Source of the DNA: an uncultured Mediterranea sp.
GTDB lineage: Bacteria; Bacteroidota; Bacteroidia; Bacteroidales; Bacteroidaceae
Length of the DNA: 64,000 nt
Assembly: GCF_902493215.1 (NCBI RefSeq)
Contig: NZ_CABUOL010000004.1
Span: 62,001 to 126,000 of the forward strand
Direction of reading: 5' to 3'
Shown here: positions 7,881 through 17,461 of the stretch, one piece after another
How the letters are laid out: the number at the start of each line of letters is the position of its first letter
Position numbering within the stretch: position 1 is the first letter of the stretch
The notes under the pieces: generated by a model
Databases searched by the model: none
What the model saw: the letters and a program-made list of their open reading frames with translations, nothing else
Told to the model about the DNA's origin: nothing
Translations under genes and position numbers: made by a program

Positions 7881-9635
7881 ATGACGTTTAAAGCAATGAA
7901 GAACAAATCGAACCAAGGCCAGGCCATTCTGCTTGCCGCCCTGTTGCTGGGAGGCGCCACCTCGTGTTTTGATGACAGTTATGACCTGAACAAGGACATC
8001 GACATGACCATCAACGTAGGAGGCGAGAATCTGGCATTCCCCGTAGGAAACACCGAAAAGGTGACACTGGACAAAATCATCGAAATAGAGGAAGGCGACG
8101 ACCTGCAGACCGATGCCAGCGGCGCCTACCACCTGCTGAAAAGTGGAAAGATAGACGACGTTAACACCCGCGTGGAGCCGGTGACCGTACAAGCTACGGA
8201 CACGGAGATTGACCCCATCGAGGTGGCCAACGATACAGACTTCCCGGCAGGAGAAGTAGAGGTTACAACAGACAGAAAGCAAAGCAAGAATATCGAAACC
8301 CATGCCGAAAACATCGACGAGGCGATGAAGGAAATCTACAAGCTGACTGCACAAAAAACACCAGAAATGCCGGGGACACCCATCCACATCACCCTCGTCA
8401 AAGGAGGTAATATCGAACTGGAAAAACTGACAGCCGACGTTACTATTACCTTCCCAAAAATACTGAATATCAAAGAAGCGAACGAAAACAACGAGGTAAC
8501 CTTCCAGCTGACAGAAAAAGACAACAATTTTACTCATACCGTACATCTGACCGGAATTACTTTTGGTGACGGAACGGTGGGCAAGGGATACGTCATCAAG
8601 GAAGACCGGTTGGTAGACATCTGCGAAGAGGTGACAGTCAAGGCTCACGCTACCATCACAGTTGAGAAAGTCCTGCCCAACACATCGCTGACCCTCACCC
8701 CCACCATCCACATCGGTGAAATGGAAGTGGTACAGGTAGAAGGTATCATCGACCCCACACTGGACGAAAGTACCTCGAGCATGGAACTGACCGGCCTGCC
8801 CGATTTCCTGGAGAACGACGAAACCAAGCTTGACATCGCCAACCCGATATTCACCTTCCATGCCAACAACCCACTGAACACGCCTGTGGAAATTACCGGC
8901 ATCCTGTCCGGCAGCAAGAACGGACAGCCCATCGAAGGATCTGAAGTAGCGATTGGCAGCGGAGCCACCGACCCCATCATCCTACAGCCGGGTGACAATA
9001 CCATCGCCCTGTCGCGCCTGGGCGAAGGAGGCCCGGATGAAGCTATCAAGATTGAGGTGAAAGACATCAACGACCTGATTCAAACCATCCCCGACGTTGT
9101 GAACGTCAGCATACAGCCTTCGGTGAACAGCCAGGAATACTACACCGTAGATCTGGACAAAACCTATACCGTAGCCTGTGACTATGACATCGACATTCCG
9201 CTGGCCTTCGGTGCCAACCTGAACATCGTATACGAAGAAACCATCGAAGATCTGGGCGGCGATCTGGAAGACGTGGACTTCAGCAAGGCCGTGCTGAGCG
9301 CATCGGTAGACAACACCATCCCGCTGGCACTGACACTGCCTGACGAAAATGTGGAAGTGCTCGATGCCAACGGACAGAAGATAGAAGGCATACAGGTAAA
9401 AGTAACAGGCAACATCGCCGCCGGCAACGGTACCGACCAGCCTGTAACAAGCAAACTGGACATCCAGCTGGAAACTACCCAGCCGGGCACACTGAACCAA
9501 CTGGACGCCATCAAACTGAAAATTGTAGCCGCATCGGGCGGAAAGGAAGGCTTACAGCTCTACGACACCCAATGGCTGCAACTGAAGGACATCAAGCTGA
9601 AAGTGCCCAACGGTGTCAAAGTAGACCTCAACTAA
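7881..9635 (+). CDS. Exported lipoprotein of unknown function
   Basis: 584 residues from ATG 7881; ATG 7896 (MKNKSNQ...) gives an equally good lipoprotein signal. A hydrophobic stretch (AILLAALLLGG) ends in a lipobox, GATSC, so lipidation at the Cys and envelope location are expected. The mature part is acidic and rich in short beta-strand and Asp/Glu/Thr patterns (DLNKDIDMTINVGG early on), with no catalytic motif I recognise. First gene of a three-gene same-strand set with the DUF5723-like barrel (53-bp gap) and the DUF3868/OmpA-like protein (39-bp gap), which suggests a shared envelope role. Function not assignable. Confidence 0.7.
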   Translation: MTFKAMKNKSNQGQAILLAALLLGGATSCFDDSYDLNKDIDMTINVGGENLAFPVGNTEKVTLDKIIEIEEGDDLQTDASGAYHLLKSGKIDDVNTRVEPVTVQATDTEIDPIEVANDTDFPAGEVEVTTDRKQSKNIETHAENIDEAMKEIYKLTAQKTPEMPGTPIHITLVKGGNIELEKLTADVTITFPKILNIKEANENNEVTFQLTEKDNNFTHTVHLTGITFGDGTVGKGYVIKEDRLVDICEEVTVKAHATITVEKVLPNTSLTLTPTIHIGEMEVVQVEGIIDPTLDESTSSMELTGLPDFLENDETKLDIANPIFTFHANNPLNTPVEITGILSGSKNGQPIEGSEVAIGSGATDPIILQPGDNTIALSRLGEGGPDEAIKIEVKDINDLIQTIPDVVNVSIQPSVNSQEYYTVDLDKTYTVACDYDIDIPLAFGANLNIVYEETIEDLGGDLEDVDFSKAVLSASVDNTIPLALTLPDENVEVLDANGQKIEGIQVKVTGNIAAGNGTDQPVTSKLDIQLETTQPGTLNQLDAIKLKIVAASGGKEGLQLYDTQWLQLKDIKLKVPNGVKVDLN

Positions 9636-9688
9636 ATGGACAGACATTCTTATCGTATACATTACATTATATATAGAACCGTTTCAAG

Positions 9689-11212
9689 ATGAAAATACGT
9701 ACACTACACCCCATACTGACGGCCGCCTTCGCACTGGCCGTCACCGGTAGCGCCCTGGCGCAGACACAGAGTTCGCGCTCGGCCTACTTCCTCGAAGGAA
9801 GCACCTACCGTCACGAACTGAACCCTGCCTTCATCGGCGAAAGAGGCTACTTCAGCTTCCCCGCCCTGGGCAATCTGGACTTCGGCGTACAGTCTACCGC
9901 CGGCATCGGAAGTTTCCTCTACAAGCTTCCCGACGGACGGCTGACCACCTTCATGCACGAATCGGTGTCGGGACAGGAGTTTGTCGACGGCCTGCCCAAC
10001 CGCTTCAAGCTGGGAGCCGATGTCAACGAAAACATTTTCTCACTGGGTTTCCATGCCTGGGGAGGCTTCAATACGCTGGGCATCTCCATCAAGTCGGACA
10101 CACGTGTCAACATGCCTTCCGAACTGTTCAAATTCATGAAGCTGGGCATGGCCAGCGAAACAGGCAGCCAGTACATCGTAAACGGACTGAACATGATGAG
10201 CACCAACTATGCCGAAATAGCCTTCGGTCACGCCCGTACCATCAACAATCACCTTACCGTAGGTGCCAAGCTGAAGGCCCTTGTCGGACTGGCCAAGGCC
10301 AATGTGCGCATAGACAAGCTGACCATCACCGCCTCGCAGGATGCCTGGACCATCACGCCACAGGGAGCCGAACTGTATGCCTCGGCCAAGGGCCTCATCG
10401 TACCTACCAAAGGCGAGACAGGAAACTATCAGGAAGACGACTACATACTGGACGCCAACGGAAACCGTACCGACCAGCTGAAGACAGGTACCGACCAGCA
10501 GATAGACTATGACGGCGTGGACTTCGACGACAAGAACATCGGTCCCACCGGCTTTGGCCTTGCCCTCGACCTGGGTGCCGTCTACAAGCTGGGCGACTGG
10601 CAGTTCTCGGCCGCCGTGCTCGACCTGGGCTTTATAGGCTGGAAGAACACCGTCAAAGGCACGATGAGCAACGACTTCGAGTTCAGCGGCTTCGAAAACA
10701 TTGCCGTAAAGGACACCGAAGGAAACGCCAACTCCCTAGAGAACCAGAGTGACGCCCTGCTGGACGATCTGAAGGACATGGCCAAGTTTACCAAAGAAGC
10801 CGATGGCATGAAGCGCACCACCGCCCTGGCCGCTACGCTGAACTTTGGTGCACAGTATACCCTGCCCGCCTACGACCGGCTGAACTTCGGCCTCCTCTCC
10901 ACCACACGCCTGCAAGGCAAACACACGTGGACCGAAGCCCGCTTGTCGGCCAACGTCTCCCCGCTTTCGGGTTTCGAGGCATCGGTGAACTACGCCCTGT
11001 CCAACTTCGGCTCTGCCGCCGGCCTGATGCTCAACTTCCATCCGCGCGGCTTCAACTTCTTCGTGGCAGCCGACGTACCACTGGGCAAGCTCGAACCGGC
11101 CTACTGTGCCCCCATCGGACGTGCAGCGCTCAACGTCAACCTGGGTATCAACTTCACCTTCGGCCCGAAGTACAAACGCCAGTACAAGGTGACAAACGTG
11201 CAGAGCCTGTAA
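9689..11212 (+). CDS. DUF5723-like outer-membrane beta-barrel protein
   Basis: 507 residues with a cleavable signal peptide (MKIRTLHPILTAAFALAVTG...ALAQ). The mature start (YFLEGSTYRHELNPAF) and the run of alternating amphipathic strands ending in a C-terminal barrel strand (NVNLGINFTFGPKYKR) are typical of Bacteroidales DUF5723 proteins, which resemble PorV/FadL-like barrels. Predicted location: outer membrane. It lies between a lipoprotein and an OmpA-like/DUF3868 protein, so a three-part surface or periplasmic assembly is a reasonable inference. No enzyme motif is visible. Confidence 0.65.
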   Translation: MKIRTLHPILTAAFALAVTGSALAQTQSSRSAYFLEGSTYRHELNPAFIGERGYFSFPALGNLDFGVQSTAGIGSFLYKLPDGRLTTFMHESVSGQEFVDGLPNRFKLGADVNENIFSLGFHAWGGFNTLGISIKSDTRVNMPSELFKFMKLGMASETGSQYIVNGLNMMSTNYAEIAFGHARTINNHLTVGAKLKALVGLAKANVRIDKLTITASQDAWTITPQGAELYASAKGLIVPTKGETGNYQEDDYILDANGNRTDQLKTGTDQQIDYDGVDFDDKNIGPTGFGLALDLGAVYKLGDWQFSAAVLDLGFIGWKNTVKGTMSNDFEFSGFENIAVKDTEGNANSLENQSDALLDDLKDMAKFTKEADGMKRTTALAATLNFGAQYTLPAYDRLNFGLLSTTRLQGKHTWTEARLSANVSPLSGFEASVNYALSNFGSAAGLMLNFHPRGFNFFVAADVPLGKLEPAYCAPIGRAALNVNLGINFTFGPKYKRQYKVTNVQSL

Positions 11213-11251
11213 TCCACCTATACAACAACCCTACATAAACATTCGAAAGAA

Positions 11252-12703
11252 ATGAAAAAGATATATACCCTGATGTGCGCCCTGCTGCCTCTTGCAGCCA
11301 TGGCGGACGAAGTGAAAGTGACAACTCCGTCGCTCTCCCTGAAGAACGACACCCTGACCCTCAGTTTCCAGATGGACGTGGCCGACGTCGAGGTGAACAG
11401 TACCCAGGCCTACGCCTTCACCCCCGTACTCAGCAAACAGTGGCGTCTCTATGCCCTCCCTCCTGTCGTGGTGAGCGGCAAGAAAAAGTTCAAGATGCGC
11501 AAGGCCGACCGCAAGATAGCCCGTAACGGCGACTACAAGGCTCCCTACACCGTCATCTATGGCAAGACTGACGACCGTAAGGACGTTGTGGACTACACCT
11601 TGCAGATTCCCTACCAGCAATGGATGTCTTCGGGGATGGACATGATTATCCTCGAGGAGGGTAAAGAAGCCTGTGTCATCGACCTGCCCGAAATCCAGCT
11701 CGTCGTAGAGAAACCGGTCGAAGAACCCAAGGCAAAGCCTCAGTTACCCCAAGCCGGACAGTTCTGCGAACCGTGCGTACAGATGGTTTCGTTCATCCCC
11801 TATACCGAACGTACCGCCAAGACACGCTCCATACAGAAAACCCTCTACATCGAATACCCCGTAGGCGGTACCGCCTTCAAGGCTGACTATAAGAACAACG
11901 CCCAGGAACTGAAGAAGATGCAGGATGAACTCACTCCGCTCACCCAAGATCCGCTCGTCACTTTCAAGGCCATCCGCATCTGCGGTTATGCCTCGCCCGA
12001 CGGCTCCGTGAAAACCAACGAGCGCATGGCCTCGACCCGTGCCGCCTCGTTTGCCACACAACTGAAGGAGCGCAACCACTTGGCCGACAGCCTGATGCAG
12101 GTACAATCCGGCGGAGAAGACTGGGAGGAATTGAAGCGCCTGCTCAACGAGCGGAAACCCGCCTTCGCAGCCAAGGCTCTCGAGGTCATCGCCCAGTACG
12201 ACAATCTTGACGTTCGCGAAGCCAAACTGAAAACAGCCCTCGGTGCCCAATACAGTACCTTGGTGAAAGAATACTACCCCAGCCTGCGACGCCTAGGCAT
12301 CACCGTGGACTATGAAATTCGTGAAGTAACTCCCGAAGAGGCCGCACAATTCGTAAAGACACGTCCCGAAGCCCTCAATCTGCGGGAAATACTCAGTGCC
12401 GCCAAACTCTACAAGCCGGGCAGCCCCGAGTACAGGGAAATCTACGAAGTGGCCGTGAGCCGCTATCCCGACAATGCAGCAGCCAACATCAACGCAGCCG
12501 CTGCACAGATTATCTACGGAGACTTCGAACGTGCAGCCCGCTACCTAAGCCGCGTAAAGGACGACCCGCGCGCCTGGAACAACCTGGGCGTACTGGCCTG
12601 GCTGCAAGGCAACACCGAAGTGGCAAGAGTGTGGTTCAACAAAGCTTTGCAGAGCGAACCTGCCAAAGCCAAGACTAATCTGGAGATGATGGAACAATAC
12701 TAA
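11252..12703 (+). CDS. DUF3868/OmpA-like envelope protein with C-terminal TPR-like repeats
   Basis: 483 residues with a signal peptide (MKKIYTLMCALLPLAAMA). The N-terminal third matches the DUF3868 pattern (SLSLKNDTLTLSFQMDV, then PVLSKQWRLYALPPVVV). The middle (ICGYASPDG...NERMASTRAASFATQL) looks like an OmpA C-terminal peptidoglycan-binding domain. The C-terminus (AANINAAAAQIIYGDFERAARYL..., then NNLGVLAWLQGN) resembles TPR helices. DUF3868 proteins often accompany fimbrillin loci, but no fimbrillin gene is seen here. Likely periplasmic-facing, anchoring the products of the two upstream genes to peptidoglycan (inference). Followed by a hairpin terminator. Confidence 0.65.
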   Translation: MKKIYTLMCALLPLAAMADEVKVTTPSLSLKNDTLTLSFQMDVADVEVNSTQAYAFTPVLSKQWRLYALPPVVVSGKKKFKMRKADRKIARNGDYKAPYTVIYGKTDDRKDVVDYTLQIPYQQWMSSGMDMIILEEGKEACVIDLPEIQLVVEKPVEEPKAKPQLPQAGQFCEPCVQMVSFIPYTERTAKTRSIQKTLYIEYPVGGTAFKADYKNNAQELKKMQDELTPLTQDPLVTFKAIRICGYASPDGSVKTNERMASTRAASFATQLKERNHLADSLMQVQSGGEDWEELKRLLNERKPAFAAKALEVIAQYDNLDVREAKLKTALGAQYSTLVKEYYPSLRRLGITVDYEIREVTPEEAAQFVKTRPEALNLREILSAAKLYKPGSPEYREIYEVAVSRYPDNAAANINAAAAQIIYGDFERAARYLSRVKDDPRAWNNLGVLAWLQGNTEVARVWFNKALQSEPAKAKTNLEMMEQY

Positions 12704-12727
12704 GCCACGACGGCTCTACAAACAAGA

Positions 12728-12766
12728 AGAGAGGCTGCGCCAAAATACTCTTGGCACAGCCTCTCT
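12728..12766. terminator. Hairpin terminator between convergent genes
   Basis: A 16-bp stem (AGAGAGGCTG... / ...CAGCCTCTCT) with one mismatch and a short loop, followed by a T-rich tract on the plus strand. It lies between the plus-strand DUF3868-like gene and the minus-strand transporter and could serve both. Confidence 0.75.
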
Positions 12767-12787
12767 CTTTATATTCTGTGTTTCCCG

Positions 12788-14002
12788 TCAGGCCGAAGCC
12801 ACCAGTCGGCGGGCATACAGCCACACTACCATATAAGCCACCAGCGGCACACTGAATGACAATACCATGGTCGAATGGTCGGCCACCAGTCCCATAAGCA
12901 ACGGTCCCACCACACCGCCTACGGGCGACATCATGAGGAACGACGAAGCCCGCTTCGTGTGGCTACCCAATCCCCGCAACGACAGAGCGAAAATGGTAGG
13001 GAACATGATAGCTTCGAAAGCATAACCGCACAGTAACGCCACGAGCGAAACATAGCCCACATCGAGCAGTACGACGGTCGTCGTCAATACCGTCCCTGTG
13101 GCACACACCAGCAGCATCTTCTCGGCCCGCACACGGCGCATGATCCAGCTTCCCGCAAAGCGTCCCAGCATAAACAGCGACAACCCGCCGAACGACAACA
13201 CCAGCGAAGCCTGACGCGCGTTCATCCATCCCTGCTCCACTACATAATTGATGAAGAAGCTGTTGATGGAGATTTCGCCAATCTCGTAGGCAAAGAGCGC
13301 CACCAGTCCGAACACAAACAACCGGTGATGCCACAGGCCCACCTTATGGCCTCCGGCGTCCACCTCGTCGGCATGCTCTATTTCCGGCAACCGTACACGA
13401 GAAAACACCAACGCCACCAACAATACCAATACGCCCATGCAGGCATAAGGTAGCGCCACGTTGCCCGAACCGTTGCCCCCGTCATCCGAAAAGAGCAGCA
13501 ATCCCGTCACCAAAGGTGCACAGATACAGCCCAGACCGTTGAAAGACTGGGCAAAGTTCAAACGGCTGGCTGCCGTCTCACGCGGCCCCAGCTCTGTGGC
13601 ATAAGGATTGGCTGCCGTCTCGAGAAACGTCAGTCCGCACCCGATGACAAACAGTGCGAAGAGAAACAGACGGTAAGACAGCACGGCCTGCCCCGGAATG
13701 AAGAGCAAGGCACCGATACCGTAGAGTATCAGTCCCAACACCACCCCACGACGGTAACCGAAGCGGTTGATGAACAACCCGGCCGGAACGGCCATCACAA
13801 AGTAACCCATGTACATCATGGCCTGTATCAAGGCCGACACCGAACGGTTGATGTGCAGCAACTCCTGGAAATGCTTATTAAGCACATCCAAAATGGCGTG
13901 GGCAAATCCCCACAAAAAAAACAGCGAAATAATCAGTACGAAGGGTACCATGTATTGTGCCCCCACGAGGGCAACCCTTCCATTTGTTTTTGTATGGTCC
14001 AT
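12788..14002 (-). CDS. fucP: FucP-like sugar:H+ symporter (MFS)
   Basis: 404 residues from the ATG at 14002, preceded by AGGAAGGATATAA; the longer in-frame extension to 14056 would overlap the upstream gene and lacks this site. Twelve hydrophobic helices are evident. FHS-family features include FFLWGFAHAILDVLNKHF at the start of TM1, the FINRFGYRRGV loop, and LTFLETAANPYATELG, the FucP-type signature around TM4. Known role of the family: proton-coupled uptake of L-fucose or related hexoses. The substrate here is inferred; no fucose catabolic genes adjoin it, although a fucose-isomerase-like gene lies at 57098. It follows the aldo-keto reductase by 13 bp, so the two are co-transcribed. Confidence 0.8.
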   Translation of the reverse strand: MDHTKTNGRVALVGAQYMVPFVLIISLFFLWGFAHAILDVLNKHFQELLHINRSVSALIQAMMYMGYFVMAVPAGLFINRFGYRRGVVLGLILYGIGALLFIPGQAVLSYRLFLFALFVIGCGLTFLETAANPYATELGPRETAASRLNFAQSFNGLGCICAPLVTGLLLFSDDGGNGSGNVALPYACMGVLVLLVALVFSRVRLPEIEHADEVDAGGHKVGLWHHRLFVFGLVALFAYEIGEISINSFFINYVVEQGWMNARQASLVLSFGGLSLFMLGRFAGSWIMRRVRAEKMLLVCATGTVLTTTVVLLDVGYVSLVALLCGYAFEAIMFPTIFALSLRGLGSHTKRASSFLMMSPVGGVVGPLLMGLVADHSTMVLSFSVPLVAYMVVWLYARRLVASA

Positions 14003-14015
14003 ATTTATATCCTTC

Positions 14016-15023
14016 CTATTTGCCAACAATATCTGCGATTGTGGCCAACTCGTCATCAGTAAAGTCCGTACAGCGTAAGGCGGCCAGATTGTCGTCCAGT
14101 TGGGTCACGGAACTGACACCTACAATAACCGATGTCACCCGCCGGTCCCTCAACAGCCAGGCCAACGCCATCTGGGCCAACGTCTGGCCACGACGACGTG
14201 CCACGGTATGCAGAGCACGCACTTTAGCCATCACCTCAGGCGTCAGCGATCCGGCTTTCAGGAAACCGCCGCGAGCCACCCGTGAATCTGCCGGAATGCC
14301 ATCCAGATAGCGACCTGAAAGCAACCCCTGTGCCAGCGGCGAGAAGGCCACAAAACCAGCCCCCGCCTCTGCTGCCTGTTCCACAAGTCCCTGCTCCTCA
14401 ACTGCACGGTCCAGCAGGTTATAGCGTCCCTGGTAGAGCAGGCAAGGCGTATCGTGATCCCTCAGATAGGCATAGGCGCGCTCTGCCTCATGGAGCGGAT
14501 ACTTCGAGAGACCTACGTAAAGCGCCTTGCCCTGACGGACGATATCCACCAGCGCCTGCATTGTCTCTTCAAGTGGCGTGTCGGGGTCATAACGGTGTGA
14601 ATAGAAAATGTCCACATAGTCCAGATTCATACGCCTGAGACTCTGGTCGAGGCTGGCCATAAGCGACTTGCGCGAACCCCACGTACCGTAGGGTCCAGGC
14701 CACATGTCGTGTCCCGCTTTTGTGGAGATGAAGAGTTCGTCACGATAGGGTGCCAGGTCGTGCTTCATCACCCGCCCGAAGGCTTCCTCTGCGCTACCGG
14801 GAGGAGGTCCGTAGTTATTGGCCAAGTCAAAATGCGTGATGCCCCGGTCGAAGGCATAAAGCAGCTTGTGCCGGCTTTCAGCCGGAGCGTCAGCAGTACC
14901 GAAGTTATGCCACAGACCCAGCGAAAGTTCAGGCAGAAGAATGCCGCTACGCCCGGCCCGCCGGTAATTCAGACCTGCCCCATAGCGTTCCGGAGCAGCG
15001 ATATAGGTAAAATTGTCTTCCAT
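14016..15023 (-). CDS. YghZ-like aldo/keto reductase
   Basis: 335 residues. AKR fold with the catalytic tetrad visible: DLANNY (Asp, Tyr), Lys in ISTKAGHDMWPGPYG, and His in YSHRYD. The GPYGTWGSRKSL segment and overall length match the L-glyceraldehyde-3-phosphate reductase (YghZ/Kv-beta-like, AKR14) group, which reduces aldehydes with NADPH. A strong promoter lies at 15052-15083. The gene is followed closely by the FucP-like transporter, so a role in handling lactaldehyde or another sugar-derived aldehyde is possible but only inferred. Confidence 0.8.
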   Translation of the reverse strand: MEDNFTYIAAPERYGAGLNYRRAGRSGILLPELSLGLWHNFGTADAPAESRHKLLYAFDRGITHFDLANNYGPPPGSAEEAFGRVMKHDLAPYRDELFISTKAGHDMWPGPYGTWGSRKSLMASLDQSLRRMNLDYVDIFYSHRYDPDTPLEETMQALVDIVRQGKALYVGLSKYPLHEAERAYAYLRDHDTPCLLYQGRYNLLDRAVEEQGLVEQAAEAGAGFVAFSPLAQGLLSGRYLDGIPADSRVARGGFLKAGSLTPEVMAKVRALHTVARRRGQTLAQMALAWLLRDRRVTSVIVGVSSVTQLDDNLAALRCTDFTDDELATIADIVGK

Positions 15024-15051
15024 TATAGTAGGTCGTTACATTTTAGGAAGG

Positions 15052-15083
15052 CAAAGATACGGAAAGGCGATAGCAGAAACAAA
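15052..15083 (-). promoter_or_regulatory. Bacteroidales-type promoter for the reductase-transporter pair
   Basis: Minus strand TTTG (15083-15080), 20-nt spacer, TATCTTTG (15059-15052). The spacer contains GCTATCGCCTTTC, close to the spacer at 7526-7544. Confidence 0.8.
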
Positions 15084-15133
15084 TGAAAATATAAATTTCA
15101 ATTTTCATTTGTCCATTCTCCATTTTCCACTAT

Positions 15134-17332
15134 TTATAAAGAACTTACATCCTGTCCTCCATCCTTCCTGTTTCGGAACTCCTCTACCAGTCTCAAAAGT
15201 TCTTCTCCATATTTTTCCACACTCTTCTTTCCCATGTAGGGAATAGCCAACAGTCGTACGGTGGAATCAGGCAACAGATTGGTAATGCCCAGCAGGGCTT
15301 TCTGCTGGAGGACCGTATAGGCCGGCAAGCCCAGTTCGGCAGCTTTGGAGGCACGCCAGGCACGCAACGACTCGAAAAGGGCTGGATGTAGGATGTCCTG
15401 CGGCACTTCGGCCTTTTTCTCTTTCGCCGACTTCCTGCGTGGCGATTTGGGCGCTTCGGACAGATCGATAATCAGGCGATTCTTGCGGGTCAGGTAGCCG
15501 GCCACGACAAAACCGTGTTCTTCAATCCAGGCTAACAATCCGGACTTCAACCGGACTTCCATGAGCAACCCGTCCAAAGCTTCGTCTACCCGCTTCTTAA
15601 GGTTCTTGTTGTCTGTAGTCACCGGATTGTCTTCGAGCAAGGAAAGCAGAGCAGCCACCGGCTGACGAAGATAGACAGCAGCGGCATGGAAGCGTTGCTG
15701 CAGATAAGCATCGTTTGCATAATCGGTACTGGTAGCAACGAGGCGGCGGCATTGAACAATGAACTTCTGGCCTACGGCATCGAGTTCCTTGACAGGTCCT
15801 TCGGCCTGAGCTTTGAGAGCTGTGAGCAATTGCGGATAGAGGCGGAACAAATGTTCGTCCAACAAACGGATGTAAGCCTGCAAAAGACGTGACAGACGGG
15901 CAAAACCGAAAAGACCCGCTACCTGATCTTCAAAATAAGCCTGTTGCAAAGCCGATATACGGACAGCATCAGGTATCTGCTGAGGAATATGGCTGACAAA
16001 ATCGGTGACCACAGCATCGGACAAGATGGACGAAGCCTGAACCGGCGCACTGAGCACCAGTCCCTCCAGACTACGGCACCGGCTGAGCGCCACGTAAGCC
16101 TGACCGGGCGCAAAGGCCTGACGCACGTCAATGATAGCCTTGTCGAAGGTAAGTCCCTGGCTCTTATGAATGGTGATGGCCCATGCCAGCCGTAAGGGGT
16201 ATTGTCTGAAGGTACCGAGAATGGTTTCGGTAATCTCTTTGGTTTCGGAATCGAGAGAGTATTTGCAATTGGTCCACTCCTCACGATCGAGGGCGATGAC
16301 TTGACCGTCTTCGGCCTCCACTTCCACCGGTCCATCATCAGACAGGCTTACAATCCGCCCCAACATGCCGTTGTAGTAACGATGCTGTCCTGAAATGTCG
16401 TTCTTGACAAACATGACCTGAGCCCCGGCTTTCAGAACCAGTTCTTCTTCCGTGGGATACATGTAAGCTGGAAAGTCTCCATCTGTCTCAGCACGAAAGA
16501 CGCTGGGCTTGCCCGGCAACCGCTCGAGCCGACCTGTATTCAAGTCATTGGCTTTCTGATTATGAGTGGTAAGATAAATGTAACCACGAGGCTGTTCGGC
16601 TGCAAAATCAGGAAGGCAACGGCGGTTGAGCCGTTCCAGCACAGAGGCGTTCACCCGATTATCACGGATACAATTCAAAAGATCCAGGAACTCAGCATTA
16701 CTCTGACGGTAAACTTTGGTAAGTTCTACCGTCACGTAGCCCGACTCCTGCAGTGCCCGGCTACCGAAGAAATAGAAATGATCGTAATAGGGAGAAAGCA
16801 ATTGCTGATCCTGTTCCTTGACGACGGGCGCAAGTTGCTGCAAATCGCCTATCATGAGCAGCTGCACACCCCCGAAAGGCTTGTAACGGTCGCGGTAACG
16901 GCGTAACACATCATCGACGGCATCGAGCAAATCGGCCCGTACCATGCTGATTTCGTCGATAACCAGCAAATCGATACTACGGAGTATATTAAGCTTTTCC
17001 TTACCGAAACGATACTGATACTGGGCTTCTCCACCGAAATGGGACTCGGGAACGAAAGGAGCAAACGGCAACTGGAAAAAGGAATGGATGGTGACACCGC
17101 CCGCATTCATGGCAGCCACCCCCGTAGGGGCCAGTACCACCATACGTTTGGAAGAACGTTCCCGAAGACTGCGCAGAAAAGTTGTCTTACCACTGCCGGC
17201 CTTACCGGTGAGAAAAACATTCACGCCAGTGTATTCCACCAACTGCCATGCCAACTCCAGTTCGGGATTGGACTCAATATGTACCTCTGCCTCCCGCAAA
17301 GCCTTTCCTGTATCCAGTTTACTTGCATCCAT
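15134..17332 (-). CDS. Pif1-like helicase with C-terminal HRDC-type domain
   Basis: 732 residues from the ATG at 17332; upstream in-frame sequence reads through a promoter-like TATATTTG and was excluded. Walker A GKAGSGKTT (43-51) is followed by APTGVAAMNAGG (motif Ia), Walker B VIDEISM, GDLQQLAPV (motif III) and the WAITIHKSQGLTFDKA and YVALSRCRSLEGL motifs of superfamily 1B. The C-terminal 90 residues (LPAYTVLQQKALLGI...) resemble an HRDC domain. Family role: 5'-3' DNA helicase acting on replication or recombination intermediates. Common in Bacteroidota as a stand-alone gene; the neighbours do not add to the inference. Confidence 0.85.
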   Translation of the reverse strand: MDASKLDTGKALREAEVHIESNPELELAWQLVEYTGVNVFLTGKAGSGKTTFLRSLRERSSKRMVVLAPTGVAAMNAGGVTIHSFFQLPFAPFVPESHFGGEAQYQYRFGKEKLNILRSIDLLVIDEISMVRADLLDAVDDVLRRYRDRYKPFGGVQLLMIGDLQQLAPVVKEQDQQLLSPYYDHFYFFGSRALQESGYVTVELTKVYRQSNAEFLDLLNCIRDNRVNASVLERLNRRCLPDFAAEQPRGYIYLTTHNQKANDLNTGRLERLPGKPSVFRAETDGDFPAYMYPTEEELVLKAGAQVMFVKNDISGQHRYYNGMLGRIVSLSDDGPVEVEAEDGQVIALDREEWTNCKYSLDSETKEITETILGTFRQYPLRLAWAITIHKSQGLTFDKAIIDVRQAFAPGQAYVALSRCRSLEGLVLSAPVQASSILSDAVVTDFVSHIPQQIPDAVRISALQQAYFEDQVAGLFGFARLSRLLQAYIRLLDEHLFRLYPQLLTALKAQAEGPVKELDAVGQKFIVQCRRLVATSTDYANDAYLQQRFHAAAVYLRQPVAALLSLLEDNPVTTDNKNLKKRVDEALDGLLMEVRLKSGLLAWIEEHGFVVAGYLTRKNRLIIDLSEAPKSPRRKSAKEKKAEVPQDILHPALFESLRAWRASKAAELGLPAYTVLQQKALLGITNLLPDSTVRLLAIPYMGKKSVEKYGEELLRLVEEFRNRKDGGQDVSSL

Positions 17333-17358
17333 ATTCACTTCTTTCGTATTAGGTTCTG

Positions 17359-17366
17359 CAAATATA
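17359..17366 (-). promoter_or_regulatory. Candidate -7 element upstream of the helicase
   Basis: TATATTTG on the minus strand, about 27 nt before the chosen ATG. No convincing -33 element. Confidence 0.4.
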
Positions 17367-17461
17367 TAAAAAAGGCACAGAGAACGCGGACCATTGGGTG
17401 GAATAAAAAAATCCACAGGTATCCGCACTCTCCGTGCCAGAATATTGAATGCAAGACAAAC

